Source: Anopheles merus
Taxonomy: Eukaryota; Arthropoda; Insecta; Diptera; Culicidae
DNA: 64,000 bases
Assembly (NCBI RefSeq): GCF_017562075.2
Contig: NC_054082.1
Location: 20,592,927-20,656,926, forward strand
Direction of reading: 5' to 3'
The position numbers were made by a program, and so were the translations under genes. The notes beneath the pieces were generated by a model that was given only the letters and a program-made list of their open reading frames with translations, had not been told where the DNA came from and ran no database searches. This document shows positions 1 through 10,900 of the stretch, piece after piece. The stretch's first letter is position 1. Each line of letters starts with the position of its first letter.

Positions 1-896
1 GATTACTGGCGCACGCGCGCGCTGGGTGTTTGTTTTTCACTACCCAGCCGACGCAATGTTAAATAGGAACGTTCTCGATCGGCACCCAGCTTTTATTGCA
101 CTCATTGTTAGTGCAAACGCGAAAGGGGAATCAGCCTGAACGCGCGACGTTCGCGAATTTCCAGCCAATAACTATAAAACCAGGAGTTACTAATACGCTG
201 GGCGAGCGAAGCGAGTGGGAAAAAGCACACACTATATATCACACTGCCATGGATCATTCCATAGCTTGTTCTGCAGCTTGTTCTCCCATCATACGTTCAG
301 CCATTACTTGCCGTGCCTTCAGAATCTCAGCCAGAGGTCCTGCCAATCAGTCGCTGCTACTTCGCCGAGCGTATTTTGAATATGAATACGTATACAAGCT
401 ATGTTCAGCTGATCTGCTAGTTGATGCGAATCCTAGAACGACTTGCCGTGACGTATTTGAAGTGGCAGAAACGATTGCATAAGATACATTTTATTACACC
501 GATGGTAATCATGTTTTACAATGTATTGAAAGGCACCATTCGATGCGAATACGGTTTCGTTTCAATCAGCCCAACGCCAATCAGCACTGGTCATATACAC
601 CATCACGGTCATGGTTGTGGCAATAATAAATATGTTCTAGGTTTTCCCCAACGTTATACTGTTGGAAGAAGCTTCACTTTTACGATCACTTCAAAACCAT
701 AACATTTATGTATACAATATTTAGTTATATTATAATAATTAAATTTTGTAGTAGAACATACAGAGTAGTTTCAATACAAAACAAGCCACCGATATTTGAA
801 AAAAAACACATCCTTAGATATAAAGTGCAAATCATTGTAGCGACTTATCAGCGGTGACACCTACGCTTCATAAAAAATGCATACACTGTCTCCCGG
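1..896. other. Noncoding stretch left of the Tc1-like element
   Basis: I see no gene I can support here. Two short open frames (96-482 and 421-702) have no recognisable domain, and neither has flanking splice or promoter signals. Near the left edge a 7-bp stem, GCTGGGT/ACCCAGC, could form a small hairpin within about the first 50 bases. From 700 to 900 the sequence is AT-rich and leads straight into the TA dinucleotide that borders the transposon. Confidence 0.5.
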
Positions 897-898
897 TA

Positions 899-922
899 CA
901 CTGGTGGACATAAAAATAGGAA
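899..922 (+). repeat. Left terminal inverted repeat of the Tc1-like element
   Basis: This is a 24-bp sequence starting CACTGGTGGA, identical to the reverse complement of 2288-2311 with no mismatch. Beyond base 24 the two ends diverge. In Tc1-like elements such ends are bound by the N-terminal paired-like domain of the transposase. No second internal binding repeat is evident. Confidence 0.95.
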
Positions 923-1079
923 AAAAAAATTGTGTGTTTTTTTTTTGCGTGCACTAGGTGTGTCATCGCCAACAGTTCGAGGCGTACTGAATTTGCAATA
1001 GTCGAATTATGCCTTTTATACTCTCATTTTTGGTGCGCTACTTATCTGAGTTTTGAGTGCCGGCAGCGTTTTGCGGCAG

Positions 1080-1115
1080 TATAAAAGGAGAGCCAAATCG
1101 TGTTGAGCTTCATTC
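1080..1115 (+). promoter_or_regulatory. TATA box and initiator of the transposase gene
   Basis: TATAAAAG lies at 1080-1087 and an initiator-like TCATTC at 1110-1115. The presumed start A at 1112 is 32 bases after the first T of the TATA box, which is standard arthropod spacing. The inferred leader to the ATG at 1170 is about 58 nt. Confidence 0.6.
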
Positions 1116-1169
1116 TTCCATCAGTGGTCAAGGTGAAAGGTTGCTGTTGAAAAATTCCACAAAATCATC

Positions 1170-2168
1170 ATGGGTCGCGGAAAGCACTGCACACCAGAGG
1201 AGCGAAAACACATTCAGGGGCTTTATCGTGAGAACGTGCCAATCAAGACAATCTGTAAGGCGTTCGGCCGTTCACGGACGTTTGTGGACAACGCCATTCG
1301 TAGCGAGGCTACGGGTAAATCGACAGGTCGTCCGCGAAAAACAACGGCCGACGTTGACGCGCAGATTGTTGAGATAATCAAGGCGGATCCTTTCAAAACT
1401 TGCGCTCAAATCAAGCAGGAGCTTGGTTTGCAAGTTTCGGCGAAAACGGTGTCTCGCCGTTTACACGCCGCTGGGTTCTGTGCCCGGAGACCGCGGAAGG
1501 TTCGTAAGCTGCTGCCGCACCACGTAGAAGCGCGCATTCGGTTTGCCGAAGAACATTTAGCTGCATCCATCTTTTGGTGGAGTAAAATCATTTTTTCGGA
1601 TGAGTCCAGAATCAATCTGGATGGTTCGGACGGCATTAAATACGTCTGGCGCCTTCCTAATCAGGCGTATCATCCGAAAAATACGATAAAAACCCGAAGT
1701 CACGGAGGCGGCCACGTAATGGTGTGGGGTTGCTTCTCCTGGCACGGCCCGGGTCCTTTGTTCCGTATCAACGGGACACTGAACTCGGAAGGGTATAGAA
1801 AAATACTTAGTCGTAAGATGTTGCCATACGCCCGACAAAAATTCGGAGACGAAGAGCATTACATCTTTCAGCATGATAACGACTCTAAGCACACATCGCG
1901 AACAGTTAAATGTTATTTGGCAAACCAGGATGTGCAAGTTCTACCGTGGCCTGCGTTGAGTCCTGACCTAAACCCAATTGAAAATCTGTGGTCAACTCTC
2001 AAGCGTCAGCTTAAGAACCAGCCTGCACGTTCAGCCGATGATCTATGGACACGCTGCGAGGTTATGTGGGAAAACATACCCGAAAGCGAATGCCGTAAGC
2101 TCATCGAAGATATGGCCAAACGCTGTCAGGAAGTGATAGCGAATAACGGTCATCACATTGACCGTTAG
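1170..2168 (+). CDS. Tc1-like transposase (DD34E), intact
   Basis: A 332-aa protein, typical of Tc1-like transposases (about 340 aa). Residues 1-110 have the paired-like bipartite DNA-binding region: a helix-turn-helix around residues 8-42, a GRPR hook at 53-56 that is basic and minor-groove type, and a second helical segment at about 60-105. The catalytic DDE domain follows, with D144 in FSDES, D236 in the QHDND motif and E271 in PDLNPIENLW. Exactly 34 residues separate D236 from E271, giving the DD34E signature of the Tc1 group rather than the DD34D of mariner. The enzyme would cut and paste the element at TA sites. There is no stop codon, frameshift or missing catalytic residue. The ATG at 1170 is the first in frame and gives the conserved family length. 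The element supplies its own promoter, and no host gene overlaps it. Confidence 0.95.
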   Translation: MGRGKHCTPEERKHIQGLYRENVPIKTICKAFGRSRTFVDNAIRSEATGKSTGRPRKTTADVDAQIVEIIKADPFKTCAQIKQELGLQVSAKTVSRRLHAAGFCARRPRKVRKLLPHHVEARIRFAEEHLAASIFWWSKIIFSDESRINLDGSDGIKYVWRLPNQAYHPKNTIKTRSHGGGHVMVWGCFSWHGPGPLFRINGTLNSEGYRKILSRKMLPYARQKFGDEEHYIFQHDNDSKHTSRTVKCYLANQDVQVLPWPALSPDLNPIENLWSTLKRQLKNQPARSADDLWTRCEVMWENIPESECRKLIEDMAKRCQEVIANNGHHIDR

Positions 2169-2287
2169 AATGTGTTTTCGCTCTGTGGAACACCGCAACA
2201 CCTCCTCCCAACAACCACTTAAACAGTCCTTTTCAGGGCTACCAAATATTTCTGACAAGAACTATGTCTTTCGGTCACAGAAAAAAG

Positions 2288-2311
2288 TTCCTATTTTTAT
2301 GTCCACCAGTG
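2288..2311 (-). repeat. Right terminal inverted repeat of the Tc1-like element
   Basis: This is the perfect inverted copy of 899-922, ending CCACCAGTG and followed directly by the TA target duplication at 2312-2313. Confidence 0.95.
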
Positions 2312-2313
2312 TA

Positions 2314-5300
2314 CCTGCATATCGCCAACGATATCCACCTCTACCAACACACCTGGCACACCAGTTGTAAGTGATTGATTCACCAGAATCAAACACATGT
2401 CGGAACACCTTGTTCACCTGATAAATTCGCTAGCAATCTTGCAAAATTATTCATAAACACAGAATAGGGGCGGGAGCAGCAGTAGTACAATAGTATTCAA
2501 CGTGTGTTGCTTATAATCTATTGATCTGTTTTAGGATATTGTACTAAAAGCTGCCGATCGTTGGATAGTAACCGGGTCGTTCCAGTCGTAAACGAACGGG
2601 CAGGCATACAAGGTTCGCAATTCTCATCTTGCCACAAATCCCATGGAGTAGTTACTTCCAAAAGTGCTGGGAAGCTCTTATATCTACAATTATTGTTAAG
2701 TAAAAGAGCAGGAAAGGTACTAGTAGTTTGTTAGTAAAGATTTTCCAACCAACGTAAATGTGACTAAACTTTATTATTATTTTTATTTATTTTTTGACCA
2801 TTTATAAGAACTGTCAGGTACTGACAAGACTATCATAAATGTATGATCCCATCTCGGTATAGATCTCTAACTACTGATGAGTCTTTACCTCAGCTATCAA
2901 GTACTATGATAGAGAGTTTATTTGAACATTTTTTAACACCCATCTTCAACGATTGATTGAACATTCAATGCTTTAGTAGCTTGTTCCAGCTATTGACATA
3001 CACAAACGGGCAACACTTGGGCATTGGATAAAGCATGATCATCTCGATAGAGATAGTAACAACGTGCAGAATGTTAAATCAGACAAGATTGTATAGCACT
3101 CCTATTCAACAATTCTTTATAAAACGCCCTAATACGTGGTTCAGAGACAGCACAACTTTAAAACACATGAATGACCTCCCCTTTTAATCAAGTGGAGCTG
3201 GCAGCGGGCAATCTAATAGTTTGAGTGAGTATTATGGTTCCACACTCCACACTCCACACAGACTTAAAAACCGTTTGGACCACAAAAAGATCGGGCCATC
3301 AGCGTTCGGCGGGAGAGGGCAAAAAAAGCGATCGTCCAAGACCAAGAGCTCGAGACCATCAGCATCAGTGCAGCAGCAGCAGCAGGGTATTGACTGTCAA
3401 GGTTGTTGTTGCCATTTCGCCACAGTAACGAGAAGTGCCCAAACTGCAGAGATAGCTGTAGTGAAGGTACACGCGTGCTGCTGCTGCTGTTGCTGCTTTG
3501 CGCTGTGCGAATGTAACGCGACCTTGGACAAAACGGCGGCAACCCAACACGATCCCACTCAAAACAGCAGTGCATCCGCAGTGCATTCTTCATCCGCTAG
3601 GATAGGTTAGTTCCGGAGGGCACGGTCGAACACATGCAAGGTATGGAGGGGAACAACAACGCAACAACAACAAAAAAACAAACAAACCTTCCGCCCGACA
3701 CTTCCCACGAAGCCCTAGCAAGGGATTGGCATTTTGTGTTTTCCTTCTCCCGACCCACCCGGGAATGGAAGATTCATTTATCAACAGGTTTATCGCACTG
3801 CCCAGTCGCGATAGGCTCGTGGTGGATGCGAAATATATTAATGCACCACCAGGGCAGGGCAGTGGCGGTGATGGTGAGCTCGGCCAGCTTTCCATTAGTA
3901 TTCCAGGTTCATCAATTAGCATTAGCTTCCGCCGGCAGAATTGTTGGAACGTTCACGAAACGTTCAATACTCAGAAGCCTCAGTGATGGGAACACAGTCT
4001 TACAATTAATCTTTACTTTTACTCACTTATTGCCTACTTATTGGAGATCCTAGCCGAACTACCTTAAGTCTTACGCTTCGAACGTAATGTAACATCAGGC
4101 AATCGTAATTTTATTTTCTCGAATATTGCCTCAGGTATTGAATATTGTATCAAGAATTTCCGGAGCAGAGTAGAATATTTAAAATTTAACTCGATGATTT
4201 AGATACATCGGTGAGCTATATTTGCTAGCGTTTTATAACATTAAAGAGAAGAGTATGAAACCTTGGCGGTTTCATTTGCATGCAGCACCTTGGATACTAA
4301 TAGTTCTTTAGCAATGTTAGGACAAAAAAAACCGGCTAAATAAATTATTAGAACAGTCAGTGGAAGTTTCCCCACCTGCTTCGTGCCGGTAACCAGTGCG
4401 ACTTTGTATCTCACCCTCCCATCGCCACCTCAAACACTGCACCGGTGAAGGATTCGAGAGGATGTGTAGGTGAACCTGTCAGTCCAATATCGTGGCACCG
4501 GCTCTACAACCTGCCCAACCTACTGATCAAACCGATCGGTTCCACTGAGCCGTAAACGGGACACCGGCGTGCCTATCAGCACGTCCCCACGAATGCACCA
4601 CGATCCACCGAACCAATTCAAGCTGTCGTCCGGCCGCCCGGGCAGGATTGTCCCTGCCAAACGAGTCCCTTCCCGCACGGGCTACAATCAACATTTCACA
4701 AGTTTACTAATTATATCCGATTGCTGGTGACCACGGTGATTGAGCGATGGAGCGCACAATGATCGCGCGGCGCCGCAGGCTCCCAACCGACACCATTATG
4801 CCCGGGCCGCGGACCCCATATGTCAACCGGCCGGACAGAATTGGACTGTTATTAGAATATTCAAAATCCTTCCCCGCGCGTCCTGTTTCCTGCACATCGC
4901 AGCAGCGTGCAGCCGCTTGCACCTGCAGTCGCCACCTCCTTCACACCGAACACAGCTTCAACGCTCCGTGGTACGAACCGATCGGTCGTGTGAGAAAACC
5001 CGACACGAAAAAAAGCCCAAGCAGCGCGCATCGAAAAGCTGCTCTGGCCCGTTCTACCCCATTGCTCCCCCCCCACCGAGCCGAACTAATTGACGCAGCT
5101 AAGCGCAAAAGCCATCACTCCTCATTGAACCACCTTAACCACCACCACCCAAACGTTCTCTCCAATGGGCCCCAAACTGTTGTGCTCCTTGCAGCAAAGC
5201 AAAGCAGGCCGCGCTGTGGTCAGCCCCAACTTGCACCCCTCCATTTCCTCATCCCTTCCCCAAGTTCCTGTCATCCCTTCCATCGCGGAGCGGACGCGGC

Positions 5301-5446
5301 TGCAGTCGGGTACCCGAGCTGCCCGATGGGCAAGATCGCGGACGCACCGGACGGACGCAAAAGGTGGCGACGCAAACGACGAACCGCTCCGATTTGCGAT
5401 CGCGAAGAGAGGCCTAGCCGCGCTCGCGGTCGGCGACGCGTGGCCG
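2314..5446. other. Noncoding region upstream of the ebony promoter
   Basis: No gene is recognised. It holds AT-rich sequence up to about 3200, a short CAG run near 3369-3386, and increasingly GC-rich sequence from 4400 to 5440. A 234-codon open frame (4747-5451) runs into the TATA box. It is rich in R, P, H and S and shows no domain, so I treat it as chance. As the 5' flank of a pigmentation gene, this stretch is a reasonable place for cis-regulatory elements, but I can point to no specific site. Confidence 0.4.
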
Positions 5447-5480
5447 TATAAAAGCAATATGGAGCCGTTTTCAGTCAATT
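5447..5480 (+). promoter_or_regulatory. ebony: Core promoter (TATA box plus initiator), probably of ebony
   Basis: TATAAAAG lies at 5447-5454, and TCAGTCAATT follows at 5471-5480. The initiator consensus TCAGTC would start transcription at A5473. Standard TATA spacing favours A5477, four bases later. The downstream 680 nt are nearly free of ATG and end at a GTAAGC donor, as expected of a leader exon. Assignment to ebony is inferred because ebony is the next plus-strand coding sequence. Confidence 0.6.
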
Positions 5481-6152
5481 AGTTTGTTTCGAAAACTGCC
5501 AACAGCAGCAGCAGCAGCCCGCGCCACCGCTTGGTGTGAGAGAGAGCTGGTGTCCTTTTTGTGCGTGTGTGAGATTGTGTGTGTGTGCGCGCAGCACGAA
5601 CAGCCTTCCCCGCTCGTCTAAACAGTCTGCCGAGGTGTCGACAATACTGCAGAGCCAAGACAAGATTCAGCTCCCTCGTGTCCCAATAGACGCATCGCAA
5701 AACCAAATTTGCTAACGTGATTCGCGTGATTGGGTCCTCTAGACTGTTGATCGACGTGTGCAGAGAGTAGTGTTCGACGCGTGCACAGGTGCATCCCAAC
5801 ACAAAACGCCATCTCACCCGTTTGCCAGAAAACGTTCCAGCAAGGAGAAACGTTCCTTGAAGCAGCGAATGTTTGCCCAGCAGCCTCTGACAGTGGAGAA
5901 TTTGGTGAAAAAGTGACTCAGTGGTCAGTTTTCTGACAAAATTTCTACAACGAACTCATTGCCAAAAGTAGACAATAAACTCGATCGAAACAATTGCGCT
6001 GCCTGCTAGTGACTGCTGTTTGCAAGTGTCCTGACAACGCTGATCCTGAAACGTCTCGCAAGTGCCAAACGTGTTGTGTCCTACGAAGGTGCAAAACGAA
6101 GCTGTGATCGCTGGTACCGGAGAAGCCAAGGAGATCAACGAGATCTGATCAT
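5473..6152 (+). other. ebony: Probable untranslated first exon of ebony
   Basis: This is an inferred leader exon of about 680 nt between the initiator and a donor (GTAAGC at 6153). It contains only two ATG triplets: one opening a 15-codon upstream frame (5869-5916) and one straddling the donor at 6151, which splicing would destroy. The matching acceptor would be TTCCAG ending at 18118, after which no ATG occurs until the ebony start at 18188. The ATG scarcity supports a real leader, but no transcript evidence is available here. Confidence 0.5.
5869..5916 (+). CDS. Short upstream open reading frame in the ebony leader
   Basis: A 15-codon frame (ATG at 5869, TGA at 5914-5916) begins at the first ATG of the presumed leader exon. 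Upstream frames of this size often lower translation of the main frame. The peptide itself resembles nothing I know. It is only meaningful if the leader exon assignment is right. Confidence 0.3.
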   Translation: MFAQQPLTVENLVKK

Positions 6153-7863
6153 GTAAGCTCAGCTTTCTTGGTTCTTAAGCGCACTATAAGTGTATTGTAT
6201 TTATTTTGATATAGTGAAACATTATGTGGGTAACCTGCTGGTACCGGGTTAGTTCTCCAACTAGAACAACCGTGTTCAATCAAACATTTTGCTATTGGAT
6301 TAGTGAGCCACGACTAAAATGACTAAACTCGTAAACTGCCACGACTAGAATTTTCCAAACTGTATCTAATGTGTTGGTGTTAAGATAATCTTGAAGTGAA
6401 TTTTGATCTTCTCTCTTTTTTAAATGTTTAAAAGCGTTATTCTCATTACGAGCTTTTCCAATTGGTCGAATCCAATTCGAAAGTCTGATAACCAATTAAT
6501 TTCTTTCTGTGTTTCAACGCCATTTGATAGTCTGACACAAGAGCATGTATGCAAACTTTTGTTTTGTGTTTTGTTTTATTCACACAATAATTTTAAATAT
6601 TTAGATCATAAACAAGTTTTTGGACTTGATGTTATTGTCGATCTTTGTTAGCGAAACGCCATTAGCTAATACTTAAAATGCAGTTTAATGCTCACAGCGC
6701 TCCTATAACAGGATTAGGATCTTAGGGCAAACAGTGGAAAAAAGACAACATTTTTAATTTATTAATTTGCGCTAATGTGTTATTATTAATTTAATTATTA
6801 ACATTTATTAATCTCTACAAACTACTTCAAGCAGGAGGTTGAATCTGAATTCAAACTTTAAAAATACGTTTTTATTATTTATAACCTTCGGTTCGACGAC
6901 TTTGAACCAATTTGTAGGAATAGTTTAATGACACTGTTGTATTGATTTGGTTTGAACATGTACATTTACCACCCAGACGTTTATATACAGCATCCCAAAG
7001 CCTCTGCTCGATGCTCGATGATCATTTACTATAAAATAATACAGCCAAAATCGAAAGAAACAAATTTCCAGAGCATTTCAAAGCTATGGTCACCCTTTAA
7101 CGTTGTTTACATTCACCCCGCCAGCGATAATCTCGCATGCCCTGCCCGATCATTCAACAGCAGATAAGATCAAACAAAAGCTCAACTGATTGATCCGCTT
7201 TATTTTCCACCGATCTCGGCTGTGCCCGCTCTCAGGCCGCGAATCAAGCTGAGCAGCTTTACCGGACCGCAAAGGGGGAAAGGGGGAAAAAGCTTGCGGG
7301 ATGCGGGCTGGAATGTGTGGAAAGCTTTTTGCGTAAACAGGCCCCCGCCTTCGCCCCTCCCGCAAGTGCACAATCCGCAGAGTGCGCGATCGTCCACAGC
7401 ATCACTCGATGCAGCGCTTGTATTTGAATTTCAAAGCATGGTTTTAATTGTTTAATTATCGATTGCCTACCGAACAACACAACTGCACCACCACCACCGT
7501 ACCGCTTCCCATCCGCTCCCAAGTGCGTGCAGCGTGATGCTCGTGACCGTTACGCCACACAGCCCGCACGCGCCACGCGTTCGATGCCAGCCAGCAGCGC
7601 GTACACCCATCCCGTGCGTGCGCAACACGCTCGCGCACGCGCGCCTCCGGCCCGATGTGCACGAATCTCGCGTGCCAAACGGAACTCGAACGCTTCCTTC
7701 CGAGTGTGCGGAACCACAGAACAGAATTTGGAGGCAAGCCATTTGCCAACCGGGTGCCGATGGAGGCGCCCTTTTGCATGCAGCGAAGGGTAATCGTATG
7801 CAACAAATGCAATAAAACAACAACTTGTGAATGTTGGGGCTGCTACCGTGTTACGAGCGCGTG

Positions 7864-7919
<56 letters not shown>

Positions 7920-10900
7920 GCGTTATGCTCCGGTTTTTACCCTTTCGAGCGCGAGCGGAATCCGCTAGAATGCCCGGTGCGAAGGTGGAAGTTGTACAGG
8001 GGAAGGTTAAACGCTTGTTGTACGTTGTACAGAACAACTTTACAAGGTGCCATAAAAAAGAGAGAGAACAACAGCAATCCAAGCATCGCCCGATGAGCGT
8101 TAAAACGCGCGTCAAAAGATCCTTGCTTGCTAGGGGGGGGGCTTCTTGCTGGGGCTTGCCTATTATTCCAGTACCTCCGGGTCCAGGGCCTCGGATAGCC
8201 CTGAGGCTGACGCAATAATCGTATCCTATTGCAGCTGGCCGGCTGTGCACGGTGGGGAGGCTTTGATTCGGTGCGGAAGCGGGCCGAGAACGACACCCGG
8301 TCCGGCCATGCCCATTTATGTTCCCGGGCGAAGATGCGATGCATTATGTTCGCAGCGCTGCTACCACCCGCCCCGGGGAGGGGTCATCGACGTGCAGTCA
8401 CGCACCGCAGTACTTACAGTAACGCAGTACCCACCGGTTTTTCGTTCGCCCTCCCCAAGAAACGGCTCGGACGTTTGCGCTATGCATTCTACCATTATTC
8501 GCCACATTTATGCGCGAGAAACAAGAAGCTACGCGCGATGGGAAGGGTGCGCAGCGCGTAATGAATTGTGTCTTCTATCGAAAGATTTGCATCGCGAGGA
8601 GATGATACTGCGATACCGGGGGTGGGGCGGTCGGGAGGGACCCCTAGTGCGCGCAATCTTTGCCTCCATTATTCACGATCGTGGCGCGATTCGCGTTCGC
8701 GCACTTCCGCAGACCGAGAGACACCTTATCCGATGACGGGCGGTCGAGTTTGATTGGCAAGAGATGGGCGGTGGAAGGGGCGCGGGAGGTCAAATGGGGT
8801 GTACCGATCGGCTAATTGAATAGAGGGGTTCCCCCGGTTTGCCCTCGGATGCAACACCAGCGATGGTCCCCTCTACCGCCCGATGATCGCGTAGATCGTC
8901 AACGATTAGAAGGCGACGTTATGTGCTTAGCTACTGTACTTTGCGTCTAATAGCATGATCATTGCCGCCACCACGACCACCACCACCGCTATGTGGCAGC
9001 GCTGATCGTACTTCCCTGAGAACGCGGGATGCACGCGAATCGCGATGGCGAAATGCGCCATCCAGCCGGCTGCCACACAAGCGCTTTCACTTGCGCTTAG
9101 AACTTCAACGGGTGTGGATCTTTATCATTGTTGCCCAACGGTCGGTCGCAATCGAGCTGTGTGTGTGTGTGATCGGTCCACTTTTGCGCCACTTCGGAGC
9201 TGATTAGTGCGCTACGCCAAGTGCACTACGCAACAAAACAGTGTGGATAGCATTTTTCAGCCAGCCATTTCCAGTCCCTTGCCATCAGGTGAGTAGTGCG
9301 GTTGAAACATTGTGCAAATGGTGCTCTCCCGATCAGTGACACTTCACGGGAAGACATCTTCTTCAGTGCTCACTTGCTTGCTGCTCATATCTCGTACTGC
9401 CTCTGCCTGTGACTACATACATTCAGTCCGTGCTGGAGTGGCCCTGTGTCTCGCAGGTTGCCCCATTGCGGCCGCCAACTTGGCGCAAACAAAAGTGGCC
9501 ACTGCCAAGTCAAGAGAGATCGTCACAGAAATACATACAACACAGCAAAACAACGGCAGCAAAAAAAAAAAACGACCCTACATACAACGCCATAGAGCGG
9601 TGCCGCAACATTGCTCGAGTAAGTGCTCTTGACCGTGCGGCATCAATTTCACTTTATTCCAATCAAACGTATTCCGTCGATCGGTGGCGGGCCACGTCCA
9701 GTGCGCACTATGGATGCTTTCGGTACCGGACTGGCCAGCGAAGTTTAGTGTGGCACCAAGCACAAAGCCAAACCACCGGACCAAAACCAACCCCGGAGAG
9801 ACGCCAGACTTCAGAAATCCTGAGGATCGTAAACAGGCGGACGAAGTGCAACGAACGAAAGCGCCCATCAGGGAGTCCCCTAACGCGGTGCACATTGCGC
9901 ACTATCGATCGGTCAATAATTCTATCCAATCTGCTTTATTGCTAAAGTATTACAGCTGCTGAAATGGTCTCTCTCTCGCTCTCGCTCTTGTGGGCTAGCG
10001 CTGGCCCTGAACCCTACCATCTCCTTGTCCCGTTTTCTTTCCTTCCCTTTGCGCCCCTTGCGCTGGCTCACTAATGCCACCACGATCGACTGCACTGTGA
10101 TTAATGTGCGAGCTTGTGCGGTCTAGTGCAAGACTTGCAATTTGTGCAGCGTCGGAGGGTGTTCTTTTTTTCGCAAATCACAGCCCACGCAGGCCAGAAA
10201 AACAGGAACGGATGTCACGCGCAAGTGCGAAAAAAGTGTGTAATTAAAAGCTAATTGAGCGCTTCCCGATATAAGGTAAACTGGTGTAACTGGGTGTTTT
10301 TTTTTTTGCACAGACCCACAACGCGGAGGCGACTCGCAGGTAAAGTCAAGTATGCGGATAAAGCGATCGGAGGGATGAATATTTAACGACGCGCTCATGG
10401 GAGTTCGTTCAGCGCCCGGGTCGCTGGTTCATTAAATGGCGAATGGCCGGAGTGTATCGAAAACAAGTCTGTCAATAATTTCCACCAAAATTGACACGCC
10501 ACCCCCAGGCTCCAGCCGGCCGCTCAACGCATTTACACATTTACTAGCAACGCTAGACAAAGAACGTTCTACGCTCCAGCAGTAGCGGCAGTGCGTCCGA
10601 ACGCTTCCGCCCGAAATCGGCTAGTTACAAAGATTCGTTAGAACAATCACCTAGCCCACCAAGAAACCAACTAGTCTGCCCGCACGGTGGTGGCAGTGAA
10701 GGGGAACGTTCTGTGCTGCGGCTAGCAGTGGGTTTTATAATCAGCAAAACGATCAGCGATGCCACTTGTGGCGGGTGCCAAAGAGACACACTTCACAGTG
10801 CGACAGTGATTCAGCGCTACATTCCGCGGATGGTTTAAGGCACTACCGTTTCCGCCATAACCTAAAACCAAACACTCGCACCGAGGCAGGATGCTCAAAA

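Larger units (their letters stand above)
899..2311 (+). mobile_element. Complete Tc1-like (Tc1/mariner superfamily) DNA transposon
   Basis: The element is 1413 bp long and flanked by TA on both sides (897-898 and 2312-2313), the target duplication expected of the Tc1/mariner superfamily. Its outermost 24 bp (899-922) are the exact inverse complement of the last 24 bp (2288-2311). They begin CACTGGTGGACAT, a Tc1-type terminus. A single uninterrupted transposase frame lies between the ends, with its own TATA box and initiator. Perfect ends plus an intact frame suggest a recent insertion. Whether it is mobile cannot be judged from one copy. Confidence 0.95.

Noticed and set aside
4747..5451. 234-codon plus-strand open frame
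   Set aside because: It is GC-driven and rich in R, P, H and S, overlaps other frames, runs through the TATA box of the downstream promoter and has no domain.
7655..8218. Polyglutamine-containing open frame
   Set aside because: It is created by the intronic (CAG)18 run; its flanks show no coding character.
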